A stretch of DNA of 64,000 nucleotides. Source: an uncultured Sphingopyxis sp. (lineage in GTDB: Bacteria; Pseudomonadota; Alphaproteobacteria; Sphingomonadales; Sphingomonadaceae). Location of the stretch: positions 2,108,001 through 2,172,000 of the forward strand of contig NZ_LT598653.1 in NCBI RefSeq assembly GCF_900078365.1, given 5' to 3'. Position 1 is the stretch's first letter. Each line of letters starts with the position of its first letter. A program made the position numbers and the translations under genes. Under the pieces are notes generated by a model, which saw only the letters and a list, made by a program, of their open reading frames with translations, searched no databases and had not been told where the DNA came from. Positions 30,295-39,731 of this stretch are shown here, piece by piece.

Positions 30295-30591
30295 TCAGGC
30301 GATCTCGTCGATCGTCTGGTTGATCCGGCGCAATATGGCGGGATCGCCCGGCGCGCCCGCCATTGCCGCTTCGGCGAGTTCGATCAGCGGGATGATGCCG
30401 AACGTCGCCGCGAGCCCTTTCAACCGGAGCGCCGCCACGTCCCAGTTCGCGTCGCAGCGCGCGCGGCGCATCAGGTCGGCGAGGTCCCGCGCGCTGCCGG
30501 TAAAGGCGCCGCGCAGGTCCATCGCCATCGCCGGATCGTCGCCGAAGGCGGCGCTCAGATAGCGATCGAGGGGGCCACTGTCGAACGACAT
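30295..30591 (-). CDS. Hpt-like protein lacking the phosphoacceptor histidine
   Basis: 98 residues, a single four-helix Hpt-type domain. The family signature A-H-x-L-K-G-S-A is present as AALRLKGLAATFG: the surrounding Leu-Lys-Gly and Phe-Gly are conserved but position 55, normally the phosphorylated His, is Leu (codon CTC at 30427-30429). So it cannot relay phosphate in the standard way, and may be a structural decoy or binding partner of a response regulator. It is divergent from the 784-residue membrane protein gene with 68 bp between starts. Alternatively the ORF is a decaying Hpt gene. Confidence 0.7.
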   Translation of the reverse strand: MSFDSGPLDRYLSAAFGDDPAMAMDLRGAFTGSARDLADLMRRARCDANWDVAALRLKGLAATFGIIPLIELAEAAMAGAPGDPAILRRINQTIDEIA

Positions 30592-30659
30592 TCCACAGCT
30601 TTGACATCTTGTGGTTAAGTTTCCGTTTCATGGCGGCCATTTGATGCTAGGATTGCGGG

Positions 30660-33014
30660 ATGACAGGGGAAAAGAAAATCGTTGGTTTGTGGCGGGATTC
30701 CGCGGCGAACCAGGACGCGGACAGCGCGGCGCCGGCGGCGCCGGCGGCGCCCGAAGCCTTGGCCGCGCCCGAGGCGGCGGTGCCCGTCGAACGGGATTGG
30801 CTCGATATGTCCTCGCTGAACGACGCCGAAGCCGCCGAGGATGCGCCGCCGCCGGCATGGCGCGACCGCACTTTCCCTGCCCTGTTCGCCCTTCTCGCGA
30901 TCGGCTGGACGGGTTTCGCGCTCGCGGCGGCGACCGGGGGCTTCGCGCGCGGCCCGGCGCTCGCCGACTGGCCGCTGCTGATCGCGACGATCGCGATGCC
31001 GCTGACCTTGCTCGCGGTGTTGTGGTTGCTCCTGCTGCGCTCGGGCCGGTCCGAACAGGCGCGCTTCGCCCGCGTCGCCGCGGCGTTGCGCGAAGAGAAT
31101 ATGGCGCTCAACCAATCGATGCACGCGCTCGGCCTGCACCTCGCCGATGCGCGGAAACAGCTCGGCGAACAGGCGAAGCTCGTTCAGCAGCTCGGTCTCG
31201 ATACCGTCTCGCGCCTCACCGAAAGCAGCGACAAACTGGCGAGCAACGCCTCGGTGATCGCCAACGCCCACGACCAGCTCGCGCGGTCGGGCGATGTCGC
31301 GCTGCAGCGGATGGACGGGCTGCTCGCCGGCTTGCCGCGAATCGACGACGTCGCCCAGCGGCTGGCGGTCAATTTCCGCGAAGCCGGGCTCGTCGCGCAC
31401 CAGCAGGGCGCCAACCTCGAGGCGCGGCTCGCCGCGCTGGGCGAGGAAGCCGCCAAGGCCGCGCAGACGAGCGAGACTTCGACCGCAAGCATTCTCGAGG
31501 CGATCGTCGCGCTACAGGGGCAGGCCAAGGAGACCGAGTCCGACCTGCTCGCCGCTTCGGCACAGGTCACCGACGCGCACGACGCCGCGCTCGCCCATAT
31601 GACGAACGTCGCCGGTTCAGCCCGCGATGAGATGAGCTCGACCGTCGCGGCGATGACCGCCGAGATCGAAAAGGGCTGGCAGCGGTTCCGCGACGGCGTC
31701 GACACCGCCGCCGCGCAGATGGATGCGAGGCTCGCGGCGGCGCGTGAAGCGGGCGATGCGATGGGCGCCCAGCTTGTCGCGCACGCCGACGCCAGCGATG
31801 CGCTCGCCGCGCGCATCACCGCGCATGTCGCCGACGTCGGCCAACAGCTCGAGGTCCTCGATGTCAGCGTCACGGCCAGCACCGGCGTCATCAGCCGCGC
31901 GATCGGCGACACCAAGACGCAGCTCGGCGCTTTCATGGAAGAAGTGCAGAGCGGCAACGCCTCCGCGCACCAACTCATCGGCCATGCCGAATCGCTTTTG
32001 CTCGCGCTCGACGCGGTGACGCGCGAGCTCGACGAGACGCTGCCGCACGCGCTGGGCCGCATCGCCGCGCACGGCCAGACGACGCAAACGGCCTTGTCGC
32101 AATTGCGCCCGCTGCTCGACGCATCGGAGCTTGTGGCGCAGTCGACGGTGTCGCACGTCAACGCCGTGCAGACGACGCTCAAGGCGAACGAAGAGCAGAT
32201 GGCGGGCCATGCGGCCAGCCAGCAGGAACTGGCCGACCGCATCAACGGCGCGCTGGCGGACGCCGAAACCGCGCTCGCAAGGCTGCGCGAGGGCGCCAAC
32301 AACTTCGCCGAACAGGGCGGCGCGCGGATGATCGCGACGCTCGGCGAAGTCCGCGCCGCGGCCGATTCGGCGGCCGACGAAGCGCGGCTGACGCTCGAAA
32401 AGCTGGTGTCGGGCGCGCGCGACGCGATGCAGGCGACCGCGACCGGCGCGATCGACGCGGCGTTCAAGAATGAAGTGCTGGCGCAATTGAACGCGATCGA
32501 AGAGGCTTCCGCCCGCGCCGTCGCCGCGGCCAATGGCGCCGCCGACCGGCTGATGCGCCAGCTGATCACGATCATGGACACGAGCGCGAGCGTCGAGCAG
32601 CGCGTGAGCGAGGCAGAACAGGCGATCGCCGCATCCGACCGCGATTCGCTCGCCAAGCAGGTCGGCCTCTTGACCGAGGCGCTCAAATCGACCGCGATCG
32701 ACGTCACCAAGATCCTGTCAAGCGAGGTCAGCGACACCGCCTGGGACGCCTATCTCAAGGGCGACCGCGGCGTCTTCGCGCGGCGCGCGGTCAAGCTGGT
32801 CGACAATAGCGAGGCCAAGGAAATCCTGCGCATCTATCAGGCCGACGATGATTTCCACGCGGCGGTGAACCAGTTCATCCACGATTTCGAGGCGATGCTG
32901 CGCCTGCTGATCGGCGCGCGCGACGGATCGGCGATCAGCGTGACCTTGCTGTCATCCGACATCGGCAAGCTCTATGTCGCGCTGGCGCAGGCGATCGACC
33001 GCCTGCGGAATTGA
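30660..33014 (+). CDS. Large membrane-anchored coiled-coil protein
   Basis: 784 residues, not recognised as a named family. Residues 22-42 are an Ala/Pro low-complexity cytoplasmic tail; membrane helices at about 71-91 and 104-126 form a hairpin; the remaining 650 residues are nearly continuous Ala/Glu/Gln/Asp-rich helix with heptad character. The last 120 residues look globular and conserved (SDTAWDAYLKGDRGVFARRA; DFHAAVNQFIHDFEAMLRLL). The layout resembles polar or septal scaffolds such as TipN-like proteins, or methyl-accepting proteins without a receptor motif. Function unknown. Confidence 0.75.
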   Translation: MTGEKKIVGLWRDSAANQDADSAAPAAPAAPEALAAPEAAVPVERDWLDMSSLNDAEAAEDAPPPAWRDRTFPALFALLAIGWTGFALAAATGGFARGPALADWPLLIATIAMPLTLLAVLWLLLLRSGRSEQARFARVAAALREENMALNQSMHALGLHLADARKQLGEQAKLVQQLGLDTVSRLTESSDKLASNASVIANAHDQLARSGDVALQRMDGLLAGLPRIDDVAQRLAVNFREAGLVAHQQGANLEARLAALGEEAAKAAQTSETSTASILEAIVALQGQAKETESDLLAASAQVTDAHDAALAHMTNVAGSARDEMSSTVAAMTAEIEKGWQRFRDGVDTAAAQMDARLAAAREAGDAMGAQLVAHADASDALAARITAHVADVGQQLEVLDVSVTASTGVISRAIGDTKTQLGAFMEEVQSGNASAHQLIGHAESLLLALDAVTRELDETLPHALGRIAAHGQTTQTALSQLRPLLDASELVAQSTVSHVNAVQTTLKANEEQMAGHAASQQELADRINGALADAETALARLREGANNFAEQGGARMIATLGEVRAAADSAADEARLTLEKLVSGARDAMQATATGAIDAAFKNEVLAQLNAIEEASARAVAAANGAADRLMRQLITIMDTSASVEQRVSEAEQAIAASDRDSLAKQVGLLTEALKSTAIDVTKILSSEVSDTAWDAYLKGDRGVFARRAVKLVDNSEAKEILRIYQADDDFHAAVNQFIHDFEAMLRLLIGARDGSAISVTLLSSDIGKLYVALAQAIDRLRN

Positions 33015-33062
33015 ACCTGCCGCGAACGGTCGCATGCGACTGGTTGCGGACCTATCTTTCAT

Positions 33063-33138
33063 CGTCACCCCGGACTTGATCCGGGGTCCATTCATGCGGC
33101 GTGGAAAGAATGGATCCCGGATCAAGTCCGGGATGACG
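33063..33138. repeat. REP-type palindrome, CGTCACCCCGGACTTGATCC family
   Basis: Left arm CGTCACCCCGGACTTGATCC.., right arm ..GGATCAAGTCCGGGATGACG, reverse complements with two mismatches around a 16-nt loop. With the next element it fills most of the 313-bp gene-free stretch 33015-33327, in which I see nothing else. Confidence 0.9.
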
Positions 33139-33173
33139 AATGTCTGAGATCGGCCGATTGTGACCTCTTGCAT

Positions 33174-33252
33174 CGTCATCCCCGCGAAAGCGGGGACCCA
33201 GAGCGTGCGTGGGCTGATCCCAGACTGGGTTCCCGCTTTCGCGGGAATGACG
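33174..33252. repeat. REP-type palindrome, CGTCATCCCCGCGAAAGCGG family
   Basis: Left arm CGTCATCCCCGCGAAAGCGG.., right arm ..CCCGCTTTCGCGGGAATGACG. A variant between the two main families. It lies after the end of the DUF1467 gene that closes the nuo operon, a possible transcript end. Confidence 0.88.
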
Positions 33253-33327
33253 AATGTTGGGGATGGCAATAATCCACCCCAAAGCCGACGATGTCAGAGC
33301 GACAATCGAGCCTGTCGGGGGAAGAAC

Positions 33328-33588
33328 TCAGGCCCGCCCGGTCAGCACGTCGGGGTCGGCCCAGCCGTTGACATAGGCGACATAATATAACCCGAAGGCG
33401 ACCGTCGCGACGATCGTCATCTGCAGCAATATCCGCCCGGGACGGAAGGTCGCGGGCGCGCCCGGCTCCTGCCCGCGCACCAGCGGGGTCGCGTCGTCGC
33501 TCGCGCGCCGTCCATGAAAGGGCAGCACGAAAAAGGCGCTGAACGCCCAGAACAGCAGATAGATGGCGAGCGCCGAGGTCCATTTCAT
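33328..33588 (-). CDS. DUF1467 family membrane protein
   Basis: 86 residues with two membrane helices: residues 5-22 (SALAIYLLFWAFSAFFVLPF) and about 53-73 (ILLQMTIVATVAFGLYYVAY). A polar loop between them holds GRRASDDATP. This is the DUF1467 pattern, an alphaproteobacterial small inner-membrane protein of unknown role that is commonly found just after rnj. It is 15 bp downstream of rnj and is the last gene of the nuo-birA-coaX-rnj block. Confidence 0.85.
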   Translation of the reverse strand: MKWTSALAIYLLFWAFSAFFVLPFHGRRASDDATPLVRGQEPGAPATFRPGRILLQMTIVATVAFGLYYVAYVNGWADPDVLTGRA

Positions 33589-33603
33589 CGCTATTGCCCC
33601 TGA

Positions 33604-35238
33604 TCAGATATCGACGAGCATGACATCGACGACAGGCTTCTTGCCCGTCCAGTCGGTCGCGATGCGGCGCACGCCGAGGCGGATCGCCTCGCGTAGCTTG
33701 TCCTCGTCGCGCGCGGGGCCCGTCGCCGCCTGCTCGGCCGCTTCGCGCATTTCGTCGATAAAGGCTTCGCGCTCGTCCTCGACCGGCACGCCGCGATAGC
33801 TGATCGCGCTTTCGACGAAATTCTTGCCCGAGAAGATCGCCGCAACGGTGATATGACCGTTGAGCGACAGCTTGCGCCGCTCGTTGATCGTCTCGCCGTC
33901 GGCGGGCAGGATAACGTCGCCGTCGAGGATCAGCCGCCCCGCACGCACGCGCTCGACGATCTTGGCTGTTCCCGGCGCCAGCCGCACCAGATCGCCATTT
34001 TCCTGCACCAGCGCGTCGGGGACGCCGCGCTCGAGCGCGAAGCGCGCCTGTTCGTGCATATGGCGGATCTCGCCATGCACCGGCACGACGAGCTTCGGCC
34101 GCAGCCAGCCGTAAAGCGCCGCAAGCTCGGGCTGCCCCGGATGGCCGCTGACATGGATATGCGCCTGCTTCTCGGTCACCGTCAGCACGTCCTTCGCCGC
34201 GAGCTGGTTCATGATCCGCCCGATCGCGACCTCGTTGCCCGGAATCTGCTTCGACGAGAAGACGACGGTGTCGCCCGCCTCGAGCTTGATCTGATGGATG
34301 TCGGCCGCCATGCGCGCGAGCGCCGCGCGCGGTTCGCCCTGCCCGCCCGTGGCGATCACCATCACCTTGTCGCGCGGCAGGCGCATCGCTTCGTCGAAAT
34401 CGACCGTCGGCGGAAAATCCTTGAGATAACCCACCGAGCGCGCGACGCCGAGGATGCGGTCGAGCGAGCGCCCGGCGACGCACAGCGTGCGCCCGGTCGC
34501 CTTCGCAACCTCGCCCAGCGTTGCGAGCCGCGCGGCGTTCGAGGCGAAAGTGGTGACGACCACCCGGCCCTTCGCCGCGCCCACCGCCTGCTCCAATCCT
34601 TCGCGCAATGCGCCCTCGCTGCCCGAGGCTTCGGCGTTGAAAGCGTTGGTCGAATCGCAAACGAGCACGTCGACGCCTTCGTCGCCGATCGCGGTCAGCG
34701 CCGCCGCCGTTGCAGGCTGCCCAAGGATGGGCTCCTCGTCGAGCTTCCAGTCGCCGGTATGGAAAACGCGGCCGTAAGGCGTGTCGATCACCACCGCGCT
34801 CATCTCGAGGATCGAATGCGCGAGCGGGACCAGCCGGATGCCGAAGGGGCCGATCTGCAGGCTGGCGTCGATGTCGACGACCTTGATCTCGACCTCCTTC
34901 TCCAGCCCTTCTTCCGCGAGTTTGTGCGCGATCAGCCCCGCGGTGAAGCGGTTGGCATAGAGCGGCACGCCAAGGTCGGCGGCGAGATAGGGGATCGCGC
35001 CGATATGATCCTCGTGCCCGTGGGTGAGCACGATGCCGAGCAGGTCCTGCTTGCGATCCTCGATGAACTCGAGATCGGGCATGACGATGTCGATGCCGGG
35101 ATAATCATGGCTGCCAAAGGTCACGCCGAGGTCGAGCATGATCCACTTGCCGTCGCAACCATAGAGATTGGCGTTCATGCCGATCTCGCCCGAACCGCCC
35201 AAAGCGAGGAAAAGCAGCTCCTTGTCCGGAGTCGTCAT
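33604..35238 (-). CDS. rnj: Ribonuclease J
   Basis: 544 residues. Metallo-beta-lactamase/beta-CASP nuclease. The two-zinc site is seen in TGHEDHIGA (as [15 protein letters not shown]) and later histidines ([30 protein letters not shown]). RNase J has 5'-3' exonuclease and endonuclease activity on mRNA and rRNA precursors. In alphaproteobacteria it is essential or important for RNA turnover and 23S/16S maturation. Its start overlaps the coaX stop by 4 nt (ATGA), as in other alphaproteobacterial operons of this type. Confidence 0.93.
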   Translation of the reverse strand: MTTPDKELLFLALGGSGEIGMNANLYGCDGKWIMLDLGVTFGSHDYPGIDIVMPDLEFIEDRKQDLLGIVLTHGHEDHIGAIPYLAADLGVPLYANRFTAGLIAHKLAEEGLEKEVEIKVVDIDASLQIGPFGIRLVPLAHSILEMSAVVIDTPYGRVFHTGDWKLDEEPILGQPATAAALTAIGDEGVDVLVCDSTNAFNAEASGSEGALREGLEQAVGAAKGRVVVTTFASNAARLATLGEVAKATGRTLCVAGRSLDRILGVARSVGYLKDFPPTVDFDEAMRLPRDKVMVIATGGQGEPRAALARMAADIHQIKLEAGDTVVFSSKQIPGNEVAIGRIMNQLAAKDVLTVTEKQAHIHVSGHPGQPELAALYGWLRPKLVVPVHGEIRHMHEQARFALERGVPDALVQENGDLVRLAPGTAKIVERVRAGRLILDGDVILPADGETINERRKLSLNGHITVAAIFSGKNFVESAISYRGVPVEDEREAFIDEMREAAEQAATGPARDEDKLREAIRLGVRRIATDWTGKKPVVDVMLVDI

Positions 35239-36020
35239 GTCATTGGCTTCCGTTGATTATAAAGGTGCATCAGCCCGTTCAGCGTCAGATCGGGTTCGAT
35301 ACGATCGAACAGGTGCGCCTGTTCCTGAAAAAGCGTCGCGAGGCCGCCGGTCGCGACGACGGTGAGCGGCTTGCCGATCTCCGCCTTCATGCGCGTGATG
35401 AGCCCTTCCATCATCGCGACATAGCCCCAATAAACGCCGATCAGCATCTGGCTTTCGGTCGTCCGCCCGATCACGCTGTCCGTCGCGGGCGCCTCGATCG
35501 CGATACGCGGCAGCTTGGCGGCGGCGGCGACCAAGGCTTCGAGCGACAGGTTGACGCCGGGCGCGATGATTCCGCCCATATAGGCGCCGTCGGGACCGAT
35601 ATGGTCGAGCGTCGTCGCGGTGCCGAAGCTGATGACCAGCTTGTCCTTGCCGGGCTCGACCGCCTGCGCCGAAATCGCGTTGACCGCGCGGTCGGCGCCG
35701 ACCGACTGCGGCTCATCGACCTTGAGCGCGATGCCCCAGCTCACCGGCTCGCGACCCGCGACCAGCGCATCGACGTCGAAATATTTGTGCGCCAGCAGCT
35801 GGAGATTGTGGAGCGCGCGCGGCACGACGGTCGAGATGATGACAGCGTCGACCTCGGCGCGATCGTGCCCCTCGATCCGCATCAGCTGGTCGAGCCACAC
35901 CATATATTCGTCGGCGGTGCGCCGGTCGTCGGTCGCGATACGCCAGCGCGCGAGCAATGCGGTGCCGCGGAAGAGCGCGAATTTGGCGTTGGTGTTGCCG
36001 ACGTCGATCGCAAGCAGCAC
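35235..36020 (-). CDS. coaX: Type III pantothenate kinase
   Basis: 261 residues. Phosphorylates pantothenate with ATP, the first step of CoA synthesis. ASKHA-fold motifs: [16 protein letters not shown] (phosphate 1), the pantothenate-binding [11 protein letters not shown], and [20 protein letters not shown] (with Thr/Asp nearby in [11 protein letters not shown]). It needs a monovalent cation in this family. It starts 2 bp after the birA stop and its own stop overlaps rnj by 4 nt. Confidence 0.94.
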   Translation of the reverse strand: MLLAIDVGNTNAKFALFRGTALLARWRIATDDRRTADEYMVWLDQLMRIEGHDRAEVDAVIISTVVPRALHNLQLLAHKYFDVDALVAGREPVSWGIALKVDEPQSVGADRAVNAISAQAVEPGKDKLVISFGTATTLDHIGPDGAYMGGIIAPGVNLSLEALVAAAAKLPRIAIEAPATDSVIGRTTESQMLIGVYWGYVAMMEGLITRMKAEIGKPLTVVATGGLATLFQEQAHLFDRIEPDLTLNGLMHLYNQRKPMT

Positions 36021-36022
36021 GG

Positions 36023-36751
36023 CTATTCCCCCTTTTTGACCGGGCGGCGGAGTTCGATGTCGCCCGCGTGGATCAGCATGACTTCCCCGTCCGCACGGCG
36101 CAAGCGCAGCGCGCCGTCAGGGGCGAGCCCGTCGAAGGTGCCGTCGATGCCCTGTTCGGACACGCGAAGCGGCGTCCCGACCGGATGGCCGAGCGGCAGC
36201 CAGGCGCGCACGATGCTTTCGACGCCTTCCTGCCGCCAGGTCCACAGCGCATCGGCCATCGCGACCGCCAGCGCCTCAGCAAAGCGGTCCCGGTCGACCG
36301 CGATGCCGGCGCCGGCGAAGGAAAAGGTCGCGCGGTCGGGCAGTTCGGGCGCCGAAGCCAGATTGACCCCGACCCCGACCACCACCGCATCGCCGCTGCG
36401 TTCGAGCAGGATGCCCGAACATTTGGCGCCATCGACGAGCAGGTCGTTCGGCCATTTGAGCTGCAGCGGAACCGCGGGCGCGAAGATCGTCACGACCTTC
36501 GCCAGCGCGACCGCGACGACGAGCGCCAGCGTCGCGGGCGACGGATCCGCGGCGGTCAGCCTGACGACGGTCGAGCCCATGAAATTGCCCTGTCCGTCGC
36601 CCCACGCGCGGCCGAGCCGTCCGCGTCCGGCGGTCTGGCGGTCGGCGACCAGCCAATGCCCTTCGCCGACATGCTCGCCGCCTGCCAGCCGCGCCAGCAG
36701 GTCGGCGTTGGTCGAGCCTGTCTGCGCGATACGCTCGATCGGCGGGATCAG
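36023..36751 (-). CDS. birA: Biotin-[acetyl-CoA-carboxylase] ligase, with non-ATG start
   Basis: 242 residues counted from a CTG at 36749-36751. The catalytic domain is complete: [20 protein letters not shown], the biotinyl-AMP loop [32 protein letters not shown] and the C-terminal SH3-like region. No DNA-binding domain, so it is a plain ligase (class I) rather than a repressor. There is no in-frame ATG, GTG or TTG between the family N-terminus and a distant upstream Met inside nuoN; CTG sits in CTGA, overlapping the nuoN stop as ATGA does at neighbouring junctions. ATC or another start is also possible. Confidence 0.85.
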   Translation of the reverse strand: MIPPIERIAQTGSTNADLLARLAGGEHVGEGHWLVADRQTAGRGRLGRAWGDGQGNFMGSTVVRLTAADPSPATLALVVAVALAKVVTIFAPAVPLQLKWPNDLLVDGAKCSGILLERSGDAVVVGVGVNLASAPELPDRATFSFAGAGIAVDRDRFAEALAVAMADALWTWRQEGVESIVRAWLPLGHPVGTPLRVSEQGIDGTFDGLAPDGALRLRRADGEVMLIHAGDIELRRPVKKGE

Positions 36752-38181
36752 AAGAGCACCGCCGCCGCGCTGGCCGAAAGCACCGCCAGCGCCGGGATGA
36801 AGAGATAGCCGATGACCGAGAGCCAGAGCGCGCTCGCGGTGATCACCGCATCCTCGACGATCGCGCCGCCGCCCTTGGGAAATTCGGTGTCCGACTTGTC
36901 GTCGAAATACATCGTCTTGATGATCGCGATATAATAGAAGGCGCCCATCACCGATGCGACGATGCCCGCGACCGCCAGCGGTACGAGGTTCGCGTTCACT
37001 GCGGCCTCGAACACCAGATATTTCGGCCAGAAGCCGAAGAGCGGGGGGATGCCCGCGAGGCTGAACAGGAACACCGCCATCGCCGCGGCCAGGCCGGGGC
37101 GACGCTGCGAATAGCCCGCGAGCGCCGGGATGCTCTCGATCTGATTGCCCTTGTCGTCGCGTAGTTGCAGCACGACCAGGAAGCTGCCAATCGTCGTCAC
37201 GAGATAGACGAGCAGATAGGTCAGCACGCCCTCGACCCCCTGCTGCGTCCCCGCCGCCAGGCCGATCAGCATATAGCCGACATTGTTGATCGACGAATAG
37301 GCAAGCAGGCGCTTGATATTCTTCTGCCCGATCGCACCGACCGCGCCGAGGATGATCGAGGCGAGCGACAGGAAGATCATGATCTGCTGCCATGCGCCGA
37401 CCGCAGGCCCCATCGCGTCGATCACCACGCGCGTCATCAGCGCCATCGCCGCGACCTTGGGGGCGGTGGCGAAGAAGGTCGTCACCGGGGTCGGTGCGCC
37501 CTCATAGACGTCGGGCGTCCACATGTGGAACGGCACCGCGCTGATCTTGAAGCCGAGGCCCGCGAGCACGAAGACGATGCCGAAGATGAGCCCGATATTG
37601 AGTTCGCCGCCCATGACCTTCGCGATGCCTGCGAAATCGGTGGTGCCCGAAAAGCCATAGAGCAGCGAGATGCCATAGAGCAGCATGCCCGATGCGAGCG
37701 CGCCGAGGACGAAATATTTGAGGCCTGCTTCGCTCGACCGCTCGTCGGTGCGCATGAAGCTCGCAAGCACATAGGCGGCAAGGCTGTTGAGCTCGAGCCC
37801 GACATAGAGCGTCATCAGGTCGCGCGCCGAGGCCATGATGCCCATGCCGAGCGCGGCGAACAGGATCAAAGTCGGATATTCGGCGCGCATCCCGCTGTTG
37901 AAAAAGCGCGGTGCGATGACGATGCAGACAAAGCTCGCCGCATAGATCAGCAGCTTCGCGAAGCCGCCGAAGCCGTCGACCGAGAGCGTGCCCGAAAAGA
38001 CGGTCGCCTCGACGCCGAACAGCGCGACGACCGCGGCCGAAGCGGCGGCGAGCGTGAGCAGCGCGCTGAGCTGATAGAGGCCGACCTGTCGGTCGCCTAG
38101 GAAGGTGCCGAGCATCAGCGTGATCAGCCCGCCGATCGTCAGGATCAGTTCGGGCCAGATGAGCATCAGGTCGGCGGTCAT
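36748..38181 (-). CDS. nuoN: NADH-quinone oxidoreductase subunit N
   Basis: 477 residues, about fourteen membrane helices. Antiporter-like proton-channel subunit of complex I. The family landmarks include an early acidic residue in [18 protein letters not shown] helices, [10 protein letters not shown], and the broken helix region with [19 protein letters not shown] and the conserved Lys in [17 protein letters not shown]. It overlaps nuoM by 4 nt (ATGA). Confidence 0.95.
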   Translation of the reverse strand: MTADLMLIWPELILTIGGLITLMLGTFLGDRQVGLYQLSALLTLAAASAAVVALFGVEATVFSGTLSVDGFGGFAKLLIYAASFVCIVIAPRFFNSGMRAEYPTLILFAALGMGIMASARDLMTLYVGLELNSLAAYVLASFMRTDERSSEAGLKYFVLGALASGMLLYGISLLYGFSGTTDFAGIAKVMGGELNIGLIFGIVFVLAGLGFKISAVPFHMWTPDVYEGAPTPVTTFFATAPKVAAMALMTRVVIDAMGPAVGAWQQIMIFLSLASIILGAVGAIGQKNIKRLLAYSSINNVGYMLIGLAAGTQQGVEGVLTYLLVYLVTTIGSFLVVLQLRDDKGNQIESIPALAGYSQRRPGLAAAMAVFLFSLAGIPPLFGFWPKYLVFEAAVNANLVPLAVAGIVASVMGAFYYIAIIKTMYFDDKSDTEFPKGGGAIVEDAVITASALWLSVIGYLFIPALAVLSASAAAVLF

Positions 38182-39731
38182 TGGACGCCTCCTGCGTGGC
38201 TGGATCCGTGGGCGGTTTCACCATGCGCCGCGGCAGGCTTGGGCTTGCCGGCGGCGAGGTGCGCATCGCCGGCGGGCTTCGCGGGAGCGAGGCGTGCGAC
38301 GACCGTCGTCACGTCGCCGCGCATCGGCGCGAGGAAGCTTTCGGGATAGACGCCCATCCACAGCGCCACGGCGGCGAGCGGGGCCATGATCGCCCATTCG
38401 CGGGGATTGAGATCGGGCATCGCCTTCACATCGTCCTTGGTGAGTTCGCCGAACACGACGCGGCGATAGAGATAGAGCATGTACGCGGCGCCGAGGATGA
38501 TGCCGGTGGTGCAGACGAAGGCGACGACGCTCGACGCTTCGTAGATGCCGGCGAGGCTCAGGAATTCGCCCACGAAGCCGCTGGTGCCCGGCAGGCCGAT
38601 CGACGCCATGGTGAACAGCATGAAAAACAGCGCATAGGCCGGCATGTTCACCGCGAGCCCGCCGTAACGGTCGATCTCGCGCGTGTGGAGCCGGTCATAG
38701 ATCACGCCGACGCAGAAGAAGAGCGCGGCCGAAACGACGCCGTGGCTGAGCATGATGATCAGCGCGCCCTCAATCCCCTGCTGGTTGAACGCGAAGAGGC
38801 CGGCGGTGACGATCGCCATATGCGCGACCGACGAATAGGCGATCAGCTTCTTCATGTCGCTCTGCACCAGCGCGACGAGGCTGGTGTAGACCACCGCGAT
38901 CATCGACAGCGCAAAGACGATCCACATCAGCTGCGCCGACGCATCGGGGAACATCGGCATCATGAAGCGGATGAATCCATAGGCGCCGAGCTTCAAGAGC
39001 ACGCCCGCGAGGATCATCGACCCCGCGGTCGGCGCCTGCACATGCGCGTCGGGAAGCCAGGTGTGGACGGGCCACATCGGCATCTTGACCGCGAGGCTGG
39101 CGAAGAAGGCGAGCCACAGCCACGTCTGCATCCCGACCGGGAAGTCGTAGTTCAGCAGCGTCGGAATGTCGGTCGTGCCCGCTTCCATGATCATCACGAT
39201 CATCGCGATCAGCATCAGCACCGACCCGAGCAGCGTGTAGAGAAAGAATTTGAACGCCGCATATTTGCGGTTCGCGCCGCCCCAGATGCCGATGATGAAA
39301 TACATCGGGATCAGGCCGGCTTCGAAGAAGATGTAAAAGAGTAGCAGATCCTGCGCCATGAAGACACCGATCATCACGACTTCCATGATCAGGAACATCG
39401 CCATGTAGAGGCCGACACGGCTCTTGATCGCGTCCCAGCTCGCAAGGATGCAGAGCGGCATCAGGAAGACGCTGAGCATGATCAGCATCAGCGCCATGCC
39501 GTCGATGCCGAGCGCCCACTGGAAGCGGCCGAACAGGTCGGCGCGCTCGGTGAACTGCCACTGCGCGCCGCCGATGTCGAAATTCGCCCAGAGCACGCAG
39601 CCCAGCGCGAAGTCGATCAGCGTCGCGGCGAACGCGATGAACCGCGCATTGCGGTCGCCGGCGAACAGGCAGAGGATGGCGGCGACCGTCGGGACCGCCA
39701 GCATCAGCGACAGGATAGGAAGCCCGCTCAC
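38178..39731 (-). CDS. nuoM: NADH-quinone oxidoreductase subunit M
   Basis: 517 residues, about fourteen membrane helices, antiporter-like proton-channel subunit. Signatures: NLL-type early helices, [20 protein letters not shown] (conserved Glu), [20 protein letters not shown] and the Lys in [15 protein letters not shown]. The C-terminal 40 residues beyond the last helix are Ala/Pro/His-rich ([19 protein letters not shown]), a lineage-specific tail. It overlaps both nuoL and nuoN by 4 nt. Confidence 0.95.
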   Translation of the reverse strand: MSGLPILSLMLAVPTVAAILCLFAGDRNARFIAFAATLIDFALGCVLWANFDIGGAQWQFTERADLFGRFQWALGIDGMALMLIMLSVFLMPLCILASWDAIKSRVGLYMAMFLIMEVVMIGVFMAQDLLLFYIFFEAGLIPMYFIIGIWGGANRKYAAFKFFLYTLLGSVLMLIAMIVMIMEAGTTDIPTLLNYDFPVGMQTWLWLAFFASLAVKMPMWPVHTWLPDAHVQAPTAGSMILAGVLLKLGAYGFIRFMMPMFPDASAQLMWIVFALSMIAVVYTSLVALVQSDMKKLIAYSSVAHMAIVTAGLFAFNQQGIEGALIIMLSHGVVSAALFFCVGVIYDRLHTREIDRYGGLAVNMPAYALFFMLFTMASIGLPGTSGFVGEFLSLAGIYEASSVVAFVCTTGIILGAAYMLYLYRRVVFGELTKDDVKAMPDLNPREWAIMAPLAAVALWMGVYPESFLAPMRGDVTTVVARLAPAKPAGDAHLAAGKPKPAAAHGETAHGSSHAGGVQ

